This document shows positions 18,486 through 27,117 of a stretch of 64,000 bases of DNA, in pieces. Within the stretch, counting starts at the first letter, position 1; each line of letters begins with the position of its first letter. This DNA comes from CALBPI01 sp942491885 (GTDB taxonomy: Bacteria > Pseudomonadota > Gammaproteobacteria > Steroidobacterales > Woeseiaceae): contig CALOCQ010000003.1 in assembly GCA_942491885.1 (NCBI GenBank), positions 1-64,000 on the forward strand. The letters are read 5' to 3'. The translations under genes were made by a program, and so were the position numbers. Under the pieces are notes generated by a model. It had not been told where the DNA came from. It saw only the letters and a list, made by a program, of their open reading frames with translations, and did not search any database.

Positions 18486-18941
18486 TCAGTCCGCGCGCTC
18501 GGGACGCGTCTCCACCAGATTCGTCGATACGCAGCTGAACACCACCGCATCGTGTTGGTTCAGTAGCTGGTACTGATAGCGGGTGACGCCGCGCGTCGGG
18601 TCGCGCTCGGAACGGCGCTTGTCGATGCACCAGCTTCTCGCGCGTAACTCGTCGCCGGCGCGCACGGCGACCGGCCAGCGCACCTCGTCCCAGCCGATGC
18701 CGCAAATCCAGGCGATGTCGTGGGCGATCTGATGGTCAAGCTGGCGCCACAACACCATCGTGTACTGACCGGAGGCGATAACATCGCCGAAGCGCGAGTC
18801 GGCTGCGGCGGCCTCATCGGCGTGGAAATATTGCGGATCGAATTCCCGCGCGAATGCGATCATCGCTTCACGCTCAATGCGCATCGGCTCGGATGTCTCG
18901 ACCTTGCCGATCTCAAGGTCATCCAGATAGCGCTTACTCAT
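18486..18941 (-). CDS. MaoC-like (R)-hydratase/dehydratase
   Basis: This 151-residue hotdog-fold protein starts YLDDLEIGKVETSEP and continues IAFAREFDPQYFHADEAAA. The Asp and His of FDPQYFH are the catalytic pair of MaoC-type enoyl-CoA hydratases. Such enzymes add water to trans-2-enoyl-CoA, which suits breakdown of fatty or alicyclic acids. It lies 11 bases downstream of the GST-like gene and is surely co-transcribed with it. The ATG follows GGGAGC. The open frame upstream of 18941 overlaps the GST-like gene and is not used. Confidence 0.85.
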   Translation of the reverse strand: MSKRYLDDLEIGKVETSEPMRIEREAMIAFAREFDPQYFHADEAAAADSRFGDVIASGQYTMVLWRQLDHQIAHDIAWICGIGWDEVRWPVAVRAGDELRARSWCIDKRRSERDPTRGVTRYQYQLLNQHDAVVFSCVSTNLVETRPERAD

Positions 18942-18952
18942 CGTCAGCTCCC

Positions 18953-19864
18953 TCAGCACGCCTCGACCCGGAAACCGATCGCCGGGAAATGGATATTTAA
19001 TGCGCCGGCGCGCGCGTCTTCGCGTCGCAGCGTGATGCGTTGCAGGTCGAGATGTAACAGCGTGCCGGTCACTGCGTCCTGGCCGTAGTCGTCGGCGCTG
19101 ACCGCCACCTGCTGGCCGTGTGACAGACCGAGCGGATTGTCGGTGACGCTGCCTTCGTCGGCTGGCGTGCTGTCCGCGGCGACCTGTATCGCCTCGTCTG
19201 CGCTGATGTCTGTTTGCTTGCCGTGCCCTACATTCGCCATCCGGTTCGACCAGGCATTGAGGAGCGGGAAGGGCGCGAGCAATTCGTTCGCACTCGGAAT
19301 ATTTGCCTTGGCCATCCACACGACGAACCAGCCGAGTACGTCGGTGTAACCGGGTCTGTCGCCATCCAGATAGTCGACACCGATGCTCAGCTCGTCCTCC
19401 AGCAAAGCCGCCTGCGCCATGAACTGCCAGCGCGCCGCCGGCAGCGATTCTGCCAGCTGGCTGAAGTCCATGAAATTAAAAAACGCTTTGCGATCGTTGA
19501 TTACCGCATCGGGCACTTGCGGATTCTCGCCCATCGACAATGCGGCACCGGGTTCGAAAAATGCCTTGTCGCTCCAGCGCCCGAGCGCGAGCGTCAGTCC
19601 GCGCCGACCGCGCGGGAAAATGCTCGGCAGCGGCTGGCGCGCCTCGATCTCCTGTGCGATCAACAGCGTGTCGCAATAGATGTCGGCGCCGATCTGCAAC
19701 ACCGGCGTTTTCCGGTAGCCGCCGGTCAATGCCGTAAGGTCGGGTTTGGGCATAATCATCGGGATCTGCACCGATTGCCAGATGGATTTCTTCAACCCAA
19801 AGACAAGGCGAATTTTTTCGGCGAACGGAGAGGCATCGAAATGGTGCAATATGAAGGCGCTCAC
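18953..19864 (-). CDS. Glutathione S-transferase-like protein
   Basis: FILHHFDASPFAEKIRLVFGLK at the N-terminus is the thioredoxin-fold start of GSTs, with Ser12-Pro13-Phe14 in the catalytic position. The glutathione cis-Pro segment is GYRKTPVLQIGADIYCD. A helical C-terminal domain follows to about residue 205. An additional ~95-residue C-terminal beta-rich tail (from NPLGLSHGQQVAVSADDYG) is not part of an ordinary GST and would make the protein unusually long at 303 residues. The start is a GTG at 19864 after AAGGAA. It is the first gene of a two-gene unit with the MaoC-like gene and is divergent from the CoA-transferase gene, with only 38 bases between the starts. Confidence 0.82.
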   Translation of the reverse strand: MSAFILHHFDASPFAEKIRLVFGLKKSIWQSVQIPMIMPKPDLTALTGGYRKTPVLQIGADIYCDTLLIAQEIEARQPLPSIFPRGRRGLTLALGRWSDKAFFEPGAALSMGENPQVPDAVINDRKAFFNFMDFSQLAESLPAARWQFMAQAALLEDELSIGVDYLDGDRPGYTDVLGWFVVWMAKANIPSANELLAPFPLLNAWSNRMANVGHGKQTDISADEAIQVAADSTPADEGSVTDNPLGLSHGQQVAVSADDYGQDAVTGTLLHLDLQRITLRREDARAGALNIHFPAIGFRVEAC

Positions 19865-19902
19865 GATAGATTCCTTGGCTTGGTTTGACGAAGAGGGCGG
19901 GT

Positions 19903-21153
19903 ATGCCGAACGGCCACCTGACAATGAAAGATGCGGCCGCGTTGCTGTCGCCCGGCATGACGGTGTTCATTCACGGCACCGGCAGCGAGCCGCGCGCGTT
20001 TGTGCAGTATCTCGCCGACCATCCGCAACACCTGACCGGTGTGCATGTCATTGCCAGCTTCATTCCCGGCATCAACACCGTCGGCCTCGCGGCGCTTGCG
20101 CCGGACTCGAAGCTGACCACGTTTATGTCCCAGCCGGCGTTGCTCGACGCGATCACCGCCGGTGACGCCGAGGCCCTGCGCCTGCCGTATTCCTCCTTGC
20201 CGGAGTATCTGGCCGGGCTCGAGCAGCTTGATATTTGTTTTTTTCAGGGCCGCACGATCGACGCTGATCAGGTCAGCACCGGTATTACCGGCGAGCTTAT
20301 TCCCGCCGCCTGCGCCAAGGCCGAGCGGCGATGTCTGTTCGATAATCCGAATATGCCGGTGCCCGTCGCCGGCTGCCTGTTGCCTGCCGATGCTATCGAG
20401 TACCGCGTCCCGGCCGAGGCAGCGTTGGTCGAGTATCTGACGGGCGACCGCACCGACGATGTTTCGCTGAAGATCGCACAAGCTGTCGCCGGGCTGGTTA
20501 ATGATGGCGACACGATTCAGGCCGGTCTGGGTGTTATTCCCGGTGCGGTGTTCGCGTGTCTGCATGCGCATCGCGAGCTGCGTATCTACAGCGGCATGAT
20601 CAGCGACTCGGTGATGGCATTGTATGCGGCGGGCGCGCTGAAACCTGATGCTGAACATGTTTACGGCATGGCGCTGGGGAGCAAGGCGCTGTACGAATGG
20701 CTCGACGGGCGCGCGCATTTTCGTGTTGCGCCGGTCGGGCAGACGCACAACCGCAATGCGCTGGCAGGCATCAATCGCTATGTGACGATCAACAGCGCGG
20801 TCGAGGTCGCGACCGACGGCAGCGTCAATGCCGAACAGCTCGGCGAGCGCGTTATCAGTGGTCCGGGTGGCTTGCCCGATTACGCGGCGGGCGGCAGTCG
20901 CTCCGCCGGTGGCAAGAGTATTATTGCGCTGCCCTCGGCCAACCATCGTCGCGGCATTTCCCGCATTGTCACGCGACTGGCGAACCACGACGCGCCGACG
21001 CTCAGTGCGGATGCGGTCACGCATGTTGTGACGGAGCACGGTGTCGCGGTGTTGGCCGGTGCAACATCTGCGCAGCGCATCGAGCGTCTGATTGGCGTGG
21101 CAGACCCGGCATTTCGTGATCAGCTCCTCGGCGAGGCCCGGGCTATTCGTTAA
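19903..21153 (+). CDS. Acetyl-CoA hydrolase/transferase family CoA-transferase
   Basis: The sequence fits the acetyl-CoA hydrolase/transferase (class I CoA-transferase) family. It has an N-terminal domain with GMTVFIHGTGSEP, a second domain beginning IQAGLGVIPG, and INSAVEVATDGSVNAE, where the Glu of SAVEV is the expected covalent catalytic residue. GPGGLPDYAAGGSRSAGGKS forms the CoA-binding glycine-rich loop. It would move CoA between a carboxylic acid and an acyl-CoA, so it can activate a substrate without ATP. The ATG at 19903 follows GAAGAGGGCGGG. An in-frame TTG at 19885 is less likely. The last 11 bases overlap the end of the convergent TetR gene. Confidence 0.87.
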   Translation: MPNGHLTMKDAAALLSPGMTVFIHGTGSEPRAFVQYLADHPQHLTGVHVIASFIPGINTVGLAALAPDSKLTTFMSQPALLDAITAGDAEALRLPYSSLPEYLAGLEQLDICFFQGRTIDADQVSTGITGELIPAACAKAERRCLFDNPNMPVPVAGCLLPADAIEYRVPAEAALVEYLTGDRTDDVSLKIAQAVAGLVNDGDTIQAGLGVIPGAVFACLHAHRELRIYSGMISDSVMALYAAGALKPDAEHVYGMALGSKALYEWLDGRAHFRVAPVGQTHNRNALAGINRYVTINSAVEVATDGSVNAEQLGERVISGPGGLPDYAAGGSRSAGGKSIIALPSANHRRGISRIVTRLANHDAPTLSADAVTHVVTEHGVAVLAGATSAQRIERLIGVADPAFRDQLLGEARAIR

Positions 21154-21781
21154 GTAAGTCGCGCAGGCACTTCTCGAGATACTCGAGCAGCCGGTCGACG
21201 TTCTTTGGCGTGTGGTGGGTCAGATGACTGACGGCGATGCCTTCCATGATGAATTCGGACAGATCCAGCGCGAGGTCGAATGCCTCGCGCTTGCCGTTCC
21301 ACTCCGGGAACAGGTCTTTGGCAAGCTGGTACCAGGTGACGGCGAACTCTTTCTGCACCGGGCGCAGGATGGCGCGCAGCTCGGCGTCGGTGCGTGCGGC
21401 CACAGACAGCTCGAAGAATGCGATGAACATCGGGTGCTGGACATGTTGCCAGTAGGCTTCGACCGCGAGTTTCACGCGGTCGGCGTCTTCCGGCAGCTCG
21501 GTAATCGAGCGACGGAAAGCCGCGAGGCGTTTGTTGTGCAAATGCTCAACGGCGGCTTTTACGATGTCCATCTTGGACGGGAAGTGATGCAGCATCGCGC
21601 CACGCGACAGGCCCGCCTCTTCTGCAATATGCGTGGTCGTTGTGTTCGCGTAACCCAATGATACAAAAGCTTTTATCGCCGCTTCTATGATCTGGTTGCG
21701 CGTCGAGGCACTTTTCTGGGCTTGCCAGCTATCCGGGTTTTGCCCGTTGCTTCTAGCGGTTTTTCCGGCTTTCGCGGCCAT
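21143..21781 (-). CDS. TetR/AcrR family transcriptional regulator
   Basis: After a basic, disordered leader the helix-turn-helix runs from STRNQIIEAAIKAFVSLGYA through THIAEEAGLSRGAMLHHF, which is the TetR DNA-binding domain with its typical end (HHFPSKMDIV). The C-terminal helical ligand domain follows, to about residue 211. It lies divergent from the SDR-SDR-Rieske operon and is the only TetR gene in the window. It is therefore the best candidate for the regulator that binds the repeated operators at 27035, 34423 and elsewhere, though this is inference. The ligand may be an acyl-CoA or the pathway substrate. I chose the ATG at 21781 over an upstream TTG at 21808. Confidence 0.88.
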   Translation of the reverse strand: MAAKAGKTARSNGQNPDSWQAQKSASTRNQIIEAAIKAFVSLGYANTTTTHIAEEAGLSRGAMLHHFPSKMDIVKAAVEHLHNKRLAAFRRSITELPEDADRVKLAVEAYWQHVQHPMFIAFFELSVAARTDAELRAILRPVQKEFAVTWYQLAKDLFPEWNGKREAFDLALDLSEFIMEGIAVSHLTHHTPKNVDRLLEYLEKCLRDLLNE

Positions 21782-21860
21782 ACCCAACCCCGGCTGTGAG
21801 CGGTTCAATCCAGGGGCAAGCTTCGCGTTTTAATGAAAAAAAGTCAAAGCGGATTGAAAC

Positions 21861-21884
21861 CGGATGGCCTGACTGGTATACCTT
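21861..21884 (-). promoter_or_regulatory. Possible operator half-site before the SDR-Rieske operon
   Basis: On the minus strand the 10-mer CAGTCAGGCC (21866-21875) is identical to the core of the operator at 27035-27061. The flanking arms do not match, so it is at best a partial site in the divergent tetR/SDR promoter. Confidence 0.3.
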
Positions 21885-21910
21885 CGTTCTTTCAGATTGG
21901 GGGTAAAGTC

Positions 21911-22660
21911 ATGGGTCGTGTCGACGGAAAGGTAGTCATCGTGACGGGTGCTGCGTCGGGTCTCGGGCGTGCAGACGCTGAGCATCTGGCGAAAGAGGGC
22001 GCCAAGCTGGTACTGACGGACATCGATGATGATGCCGGAAACGCGCTGGCGAAGCAGATCAACGATTCGGGCGGCGACGCCGTGTTTATGCACCAGGATG
22101 TGCGCGATGAGGATGTCTGGGCGCAGGTCATCAAGGCCACCGAAGAAAAATTCGGCCGTCTCGATGGTCTTGTCAATAACGCCGGTGTGGTTGTGATCGC
22201 GACCCCCGAAGCCACCACACTCGACCAGTTCCGCTTCGTCAATGCGGTAATGTCCGAAGGCGTCTTCCTTGGTTGCAAGGCGGCGCTGCCGTTGTTGCGC
22301 AAGAGCGGTGGCGGTTCCATCGTCAACATGTCGTCGGTCGCCTCGCATCTCGGTTACCCGGTGTTCTTCGCCTATTCGGCGGCGAAAGGCGCGGTACGTG
22401 CGATGACCAAATCACTGGCCGTCACCTGCCAGATGAACAAAGATAACGTGCGCGTGAATTCGATTCACGCCGGTGCCATCGACACACCAATGATCAAGAC
22501 CGCTAACGAGGCGCTCGGTATCGAGCCCAACCCGGACGACCCGGTTGGTGTCGGTGAGCCTTCCGATGTCGCGCACATGGTTGTCTATCTTATTTCTGAT
22601 GAGTCGAAGTTCGTCAACGGCGCTGAGCTGGTGATCGATAACGCACTCATCGTTCAGTAA
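21911..22660 (+). CDS. Short-chain dehydrogenase/reductase (SDR)
   Basis: A classical 249-residue SDR with the cofactor loop TGAASGLG (residues 12-19), the NNAG motif, catalytic Ser141/142, Tyr155 and Lys159 in YSAAK, and VNSIHAGAIDTPM after it. LTDIDDD after the second strand puts an Asp at the ribose-recognition position, so NAD(H) is likely. It oxidises a secondary alcohol or reduces a ketone. It is the first gene of a three-gene operon with a second SDR 12 bases downstream and a Rieske oxygenase. The ATG at 21911 follows GGGGTAAAG; the open frame from 21833 only covers the promoter region. Confidence 0.9.
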   Translation: MGRVDGKVVIVTGAASGLGRADAEHLAKEGAKLVLTDIDDDAGNALAKQINDSGGDAVFMHQDVRDEDVWAQVIKATEEKFGRLDGLVNNAGVVVIATPEATTLDQFRFVNAVMSEGVFLGCKAALPLLRKSGGGSIVNMSSVASHLGYPVFFAYSAAKGAVRAMTKSLAVTCQMNKDNVRVNSIHAGAIDTPMIKTANEALGIEPNPDDPVGVGEPSDVAHMVVYLISDESKFVNGAELVIDNALIVQ

Positions 22661-22672
22661 ACGGAGCACATT

Positions 22673-23434
22673 ATGGATCTCGGACTGCGCGACAAGCGTG
22701 CCATCATCACCGGCGCCACCAAAGGCATCGGCCGCGAAATTCTCGAGCTGTTGATCGCCGAGGGCTGCAACGTTGCAACCTGCTCACGATCGATCGAGGA
22801 CGTCGAGGCTACCATCGAGAAGTGCTCGACCCGCAAAGCTCAGGTGTACGGCGACGTCTGTGACGTGCGCGACAAGGAAGAGTACGAAGGCTGGATCGAG
22901 AAGATGGTCGAGAAGATGGACGGCGTCGATATTTTTATCCCCAATGTCAGCGCCGGCGGCGGCATGGACTCGGAGAAGAACTGGTGGAAGAACTTCGAAG
23001 CTGACGTGCTCGGCACAGTTCGAGGCTGCGAAGCCGTGATTCCGCACATGAAAGAAAGTGGTGGCGGTGCAATTACCATGCTGGGCACCACGGCGTCCCT
23101 CGAGACATTCGCCGGTCCGCAGGCCTACAACGCACTCAAAGCGTCCTTGTATACCTATGCCAAACAGATGGGTCAGTTCCACGGCCGCGACGAGATCCGC
23201 GTCAACATCGTGTCGCCGGGTCCTATCGAATTCCCCGGCGGCAGCTGGGACATGATCAAGGACACGATTCCGAAGTTCTATGAGCAAACACTGCGCGGCC
23301 ACCCAACCGGCCGACTCGGCAAGCCGCAGGAAGTCGCGCGCGCGATTGTATTCCTGTCGAGCCCTGCCGCGTCGTGGTGTAACGGCTCCAATCTCGTCGT
23401 GGATGGCGGCTTTACCAAAGCCGTACATTTCTAG
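22673..23434 (+). CDS. Short-chain dehydrogenase/reductase (SDR)
   Basis: The 253-residue protein has the loop TGATKGIG, Tyr and Lys in YNALK and the usual VNIVSPGPIEFPGG segment. Instead of NNAG it has PNVSAGGG, a variation seen in some SDRs. CSRS after the second strand points to NADP(H) preference (basic or Ser residues at the phosphate-binding position), which is a weaker inference. It lies between the first SDR and the Rieske oxygenase. The two dehydrogenases probably oxidise or reduce successive intermediates of the same compound. The ATG at 22673 follows CGGAGCAC. Confidence 0.9.
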   Translation: MDLGLRDKRAIITGATKGIGREILELLIAEGCNVATCSRSIEDVEATIEKCSTRKAQVYGDVCDVRDKEEYEGWIEKMVEKMDGVDIFIPNVSAGGGMDSEKNWWKNFEADVLGTVRGCEAVIPHMKESGGGAITMLGTTASLETFAGPQAYNALKASLYTYAKQMGQFHGRDEIRVNIVSPGPIEFPGGSWDMIKDTIPKFYEQTLRGHPTGRLGKPQEVARAIVFLSSPAASWCNGSNLVVDGGFTKAVHF

Positions 23435-23451
23435 TCGTACAGGACACCAAC

Positions 23452-24759
23452 GTGCTGAAGAAAGCCTATAAACCAGTTGACCGCGTCAGTGCCCCGGTGC
23501 CGAACGGCACGCCCGTCGAGCATGTGCCGGCGCCCGAGGATCTCGGCTACGACATGATCCCGAAGGAGCGCTACACCTCCGAGGCCTACATGGCCAAAGA
23601 GTGGGAGCACATGTGGACCAAGGTCTGGCTGCTGGCCGGGCTGGCTCACGATCTGGAAGAACCCGGCGACTACATCTGTACCGAGATTGGTCGCGAGTCG
23701 GTGATCGTCGTGCGCCAGGAGGACGGCGGCGTCAAGGCGTTCTATAACGTGTGCATGCACCGCGGTAATCGTCTTGTTGCGGAGGGCATGGACAACGTCG
23801 AGAGTTTTGTCTGCAGCTACCATGGCTGGGAGTACGGCCACGACGGTCGCTTCGTTAACCTGCCGAACGGCGAGCTATTCCCGCAAGGCAAGCCTTGTAA
23901 GGGGCTTGTTGAATTGCCGTGCGGCGAGTGGAACAGCCTCGTGTTTTTCAGTCTCGACAAGGATGCGATGCCGCTCGAAGAGTATATGGCGCCGCTCAAA
24001 GACCACCTCGAGCCTTATCACTTCGAGCGCATGGTCGTCACGCGTGACGTCTCCATCGAATGGAGCTGCAACTGGAAAGCGGCGGTCGATGCCTTCAACG
24101 AGACCTATCACGTTGCGGCAACTCATCCGCAGCTGCTGTGGTATCTGAACGAGATGGACGTACAGATCGACTGCTACGAGCGACACTCGCGCTACCTGGT
24201 GCCATTCGGCATGACCAGCCCGCGCATCGAACGTGCGCCGGAGATTCCGCCGCCGCTCAAACACATGTTGCATGAGGCCGGTCTGGATCCCGCAAGCTAC
24301 GAAGGCCCCGTCGACGGCATCCGCAAGACGGTGCAAAAACATATCCGCGCGACCGCCGCCGATGAAGGCCGCGACTATTCGGATTTGAATGACGATCAGC
24401 TGACCGACGATTTCAACTATCTGGTGTTTCCGAACCTGACGTTCAACACCCACGCCGACCACCTGATGCTGTTCCGGCACCGCCCGCACGCGACCGATCC
24501 GAACAAGATGATATTCGACACATGGACGATCGAATACATCGTCGACGAAGACGAGATTCCGGAACGCCGCCCGCGTCATCGCCACGTCAAGGAAGGCGAG
24601 AAGTCGATGGGTATGGTGATCGACCAGGACGGCGGCAACCTGCCGAAGGTGCAGCAGGGCATGAACAGCGCTGCCTATCAGGGCTTGTGGCTGGGTGATC
24701 TCGAAGTGCGCATCCGGCACTTCCACAGGACGCTGGACGGGTACCTCGGAGACGCCTAG
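23452..24759 (+). CDS. Rieske non-haem iron oxygenase, alpha subunit
   Basis: The Rieske [2Fe-2S] ligands are Cys101, His103, Cys121 and His124 (CMHRGNR and CSYHGWEYG). The catalytic iron ligands are His220 and His225 in NETYHVAATH. The bridging residue three before His220 is Glu217, not the Asp of naphthalene-type dioxygenases. As I recall, Glu at this position is found in carnitine (CntA), glycine betaine and choline oxygenases. It needs an electron donor; no reductase is in the operon, but a Rieske ferredoxin is encoded at 34498. The start is a GTG after AGGAC. It ends the SDR-SDR-oxygenase operon. The substrate is unknown, and a quaternary amine or an alicyclic acid are both possible. Confidence 0.88.
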   Translation: MLKKAYKPVDRVSAPVPNGTPVEHVPAPEDLGYDMIPKERYTSEAYMAKEWEHMWTKVWLLAGLAHDLEEPGDYICTEIGRESVIVVRQEDGGVKAFYNVCMHRGNRLVAEGMDNVESFVCSYHGWEYGHDGRFVNLPNGELFPQGKPCKGLVELPCGEWNSLVFFSLDKDAMPLEEYMAPLKDHLEPYHFERMVVTRDVSIEWSCNWKAAVDAFNETYHVAATHPQLLWYLNEMDVQIDCYERHSRYLVPFGMTSPRIERAPEIPPPLKHMLHEAGLDPASYEGPVDGIRKTVQKHIRATAADEGRDYSDLNDDQLTDDFNYLVFPNLTFNTHADHLMLFRHRPHATDPNKMIFDTWTIEYIVDEDEIPERRPRHRHVKEGEKSMGMVIDQDGGNLPKVQQGMNSAAYQGLWLGDLEVRIRHFHRTLDGYLGDA

Positions 24760-24775
24760 TCGGCGCTCCCGCCGA
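24760..24775. terminator. Short convergent hairpin
   Basis: TCGGCG-CTCC-CGCCGA forms a perfect 6-bp stem between the convergent Rieske and lipase genes. There is no T-run, so any terminator role would be weak. Confidence 0.3.
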
Positions 24776-24781
24776 ACAGGC

Positions 24782-25957
24782 TCATGCCTCTTTTAGCCAG
24801 CGGCGAAGCTGCGCGTAAAGCTCGCTATCAGACAACAGGTCCAGATGGCCGAGTTCGTATCCGATCCATTGGCGGCGCTGCGGGATTTTCAGTGATCGAC
24901 CCGCATCACTGTGCCGCCCCAGTGCACTGTCGAGCGGCACCAACCCGTCGCCTACCCACCGATCGCGCAGCTTGCCATGCTCTGGCGACAGCAGCGCGGC
25001 GGCTGAGTAGCACTTCACACGTGAGGGCAGTGGTATCGGTTGCTTGTCGGCGGAGATGGTCCCGTGCCGCAAGTCTGTGATGCCGGCGCTGCGCGCCTTA
25101 CTTAAGCGCGTCAGCGGCACCGAGTAGGGGCTCAGTTGCATCAGCAGATCGAGGCCGTGGCCACCCCGTTCAAGCGGTGCGCCGTGATGCGGCGTGCCCA
25201 GGAACACGAGTTTGCGAAGATGCTTCGGCCACGTATGGCCCGCCGCGCGCGCATGATGACAGGCGCTGCGGGCGACCAGCCCGCCCATACTGTGCCCCAG
25301 GATCGCGAGTTCCTCGATAGGCTGTTGCCAGTTACCGATAAGGGTCTCGAGTAGTTCCGCGAACTCACGCCCGTTGCTGGCGATATTCAGGCCGCTGTTA
25401 TAGCGCAGGTACATTGGCAGATATCCGAGGTCATCGGCCAGCGCTGCGCCGTGATCATGTCCGTCGCGATGCCACTGCTGATCATTCATGCAAGACCCAT
25501 GCACGAGGACGAGGAGCTTGGCCGCCCGCCCGCCGTCTTGCCGCGGCATGTCTGCTGGATCGCCGGGATCGATTTGCGAACCGCGGTGGTGCAGGCTCAT
25601 GTCGATGGCGAGCGGGTTGGCTGTTTCTACCAGGTAGTCGCCGAACACGCCGTTGGCAGCAGCGCGGTAAGCGCTGTGGGAACGCGAACGCTCGCCTTCC
25701 GGTAACAACACGGTCAGCGGTGCCAGACCGGCGTCGATGGCCTTGCCTGCCAGACGAATTCCCAGCTGGATGTTGCGATAGACGAAGCCGGTGATGCCGT
25801 TGGTTCGGTCGGTGACCGCGGTGCCGAGCGGTCCCGGGATCACCTGAATCGTGCGGTGCATTTTCTCGACCACGTCGGTCGTCGCCTGCGCCGCGTCAAC
25901 GACCATGCGAGCCGCACCGCGGCAGTCGGAAATGTGTGAGCGGTTAAGGGCTGACAT
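24782..25957 (-). CDS. Alpha/beta-hydrolase, lipase/PGAP1-like
   Basis: A ~140-residue N-terminal region rich in helices (VIPGPLGTAVTDRTNGITG and similar) precedes an alpha/beta-hydrolase domain. The oxyanion motif is LVLVHGSCMND and the nucleophile elbow is ILGHSMGGLVARSA. FLGTPHHGAPLERGG is typical of lipases that release bulky substrates, and a His is present in ELGHLDLLSD near the end. The length is 391 residues. No signal peptide is evident. Polyhydroxyalkanoate or long-chain ester hydrolysis is possible but not shown. The ATG at 25957 was preferred to the TTG-like start at 25996, which lies in the promoter region. It is convergent with the Rieske operon. Confidence 0.78.
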   Translation of the reverse strand: MSALNRSHISDCRGAARMVVDAAQATTDVVEKMHRTIQVIPGPLGTAVTDRTNGITGFVYRNIQLGIRLAGKAIDAGLAPLTVLLPEGERSRSHSAYRAAANGVFGDYLVETANPLAIDMSLHHRGSQIDPGDPADMPRQDGGRAAKLLVLVHGSCMNDQQWHRDGHDHGAALADDLGYLPMYLRYNSGLNIASNGREFAELLETLIGNWQQPIEELAILGHSMGGLVARSACHHARAAGHTWPKHLRKLVFLGTPHHGAPLERGGHGLDLLMQLSPYSVPLTRLSKARSAGITDLRHGTISADKQPIPLPSRVKCYSAAALLSPEHGKLRDRWVGDGLVPLDSALGRHSDAGRSLKIPQRRQWIGYELGHLDLLSDSELYAQLRRWLKEA

Positions 25958-26078
25958 GGCGAATATCGTCGCAGGAAACCATTCGGCTGTATACACAAGC
26001 CGCTGGCGTGACTCCCGCTAGCGCGCGAGGCCAGGGTTGGCCGCGATATCCAGAAATACAACCCTAAGCATTAAAATA

Positions 26079-26114
26079 TTTACGTAAAACATAAAAAACT
26101 TGTTGTTTTACGTA
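26079..26114 (+). promoter_or_regulatory. Inverted-repeat operator before the Xre/DUF2975 pair
   Basis: The perfect 10-bp inverted repeat TACGTAAAAC / GTTTTACGTA (26081-26090 and 26105-26114) has a 14-bp AT-rich spacer. The left arm also lies inside the palindrome TTTACGTAAA. It ends 23 bases before the Xre start codon, so self-repression by the Xre protein is likely. Confidence 0.65.
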
Positions 26115-26137
26115 TTGTCTTGTGTCAGTCTGGCCGC

Positions 26138-26392
26138 ATGGATATTGAAATCACGTTAGACATCGAGATGGCGCGCAACAAGATGTCGCTTACCGAGCTG
26201 TCGCAGCGCATTGGCATCTCGATGACCAACCTGTCGCTGCTGAAGAACGGCAAGGTCAAGGGCATTCGCTTTGCGACATTGGCGGCGATTTGCGATGCCC
26301 TGAATTGCCAGCCCGGCGACATCCTGAGCTACCCATCTTCGCAGTCGGCCCGCGGTGCGGGCCTGCACGGCACATCTGTAAGAGGAGAATAA
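26138..26392 (+). CDS. Xre/Cro-C1 family helix-turn-helix regulator (YozG-like)
   Basis: This small 84-residue protein is almost only an HTH_3 domain: MARNKMSLTELSQRIGISMTNLSLLKNGKVKGIRFATLAAICDAL, ending with the LNCQPGDIL typical of YozG-like regulators. It is paired with a DUF2975 membrane protein gene one base downstream. That pair is conserved in many bacteria and its regulator usually controls its own operon. The initiator ATG at 26138 has no strong ribosome binding site. A perfect inverted repeat lies directly upstream. The C-terminal tail (SARGAGLHGTSVRGE) looks disordered. Confidence 0.9.
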   Translation: MDIEITLDIEMARNKMSLTELSQRIGISMTNLSLLKNGKVKGIRFATLAAICDALNCQPGDILSYPSSQSARGAGLHGTSVRGE

Positions 26393-26393
26393 T

Positions 26394-26984
26394 ATGCAAG
26401 ACAACAACTACGTAATAGCGGGTGTTGCCGCGCTGGCGCTCGCCGTCCTGTTTCCCGCGTACTGGATCATTGAGGCGACCGCAGCCGGCCTCGACTTCGA
26501 GTCGCTGCAGGTGCGCCATGCACTCGGTGTGTCACGTGTGCTGTTCATTCTGCTGGGCGCCTTGTCGATCGTTGTTTATCTCGGGCTCAAGCGTCAGCTG
26601 TACGACCACTATAATTTTCGCGGCCTGGATATCGTGCTCGCGATGATGATCGGGTTATGTGGCGTTTTCTATGGTGGCGTTGCAATCGTTGAGTTGATCA
26701 CGCCCGTACTCGGCTTCGACAACAGCGAGCTGATCCTGACGATCCTCTGGCTGGGCTGCGTCGTGATATTCGGCATCCTGGATATAGTCATCGGCGCGCT
26801 GCTGCTGCGCGCGGGTGATCAGGTACCGGGCCTGTTGCGGGTCTTCGCGATCATTACGCTGGTCATGGGCATCATGGAAGTCTCGCTGATTTTCTCGGTT
26901 GTCGTGATCTTCCTGTTCCCTGTTGCGCTCGTCATTCTCGGGCTCAATCTGTTGAAGCGTCCCGAGGTCATCGAGATTGTTTGA
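26394..26984 (+). CDS. DUF2975 four-helix membrane protein
   Basis: The 196-residue protein has four to five hydrophobic helices (about residues 9-30, 45-65, 80-103, 115-138 and 150-180), which fits the DUF2975 family of integral inner-membrane proteins. The family has no established biochemical role; genetic linkage to Xre-type regulators suggests a membrane-stress or signalling function. It starts with ATG after AGAGGAGAATAAT, a strong ribosome binding site inside the end of the upstream gene, so the two are one operon. The C-terminus (LGLNLLKRPEVIEIV) is cytoplasmic by the positive-inside rule. Confidence 0.78.
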   Translation: MQDNNYVIAGVAALALAVLFPAYWIIEATAAGLDFESLQVRHALGVSRVLFILLGALSIVVYLGLKRQLYDHYNFRGLDIVLAMMIGLCGVFYGGVAIVELITPVLGFDNSELILTILWLGCVVIFGILDIVIGALLLRAGDQVPGLLRVFAIITLVMGIMEVSLIFSVVVIFLFPVALVILGLNLLKRPEVIEIV

Positions 26985-27034
26985 TTCTTTTGCGTCAGCA
27001 GGTGACTCAGCCGTCGAGTGACGGCCACACATCT

Positions 27035-27061
27035 AAAAAAACAGTCAGGCCTGTTTCTTTT
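27035..27061 (+). promoter_or_regulatory. Palindromic operator (regulon motif, copy A)
   Basis: The site is seven A, then CAGTCAGGCCTG, then TTTCTTTT. Its core is AAACAG-N6-CTGTTT inside an A-tract/T-tract inverted repeat. It is 25/27 identical to the site at 34423-34449. It lies 57 bases before the dehydrogenase E1alpha start, a typical repressor position. The TetR-type regulator is inferred. Confidence 0.7.
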
Positions 27062-27117
27062 ATCGTCACGGCTTTGTACAATCGGGAGTCCGGTCATCGG
27101 AAATCCTGGGGGGAACC

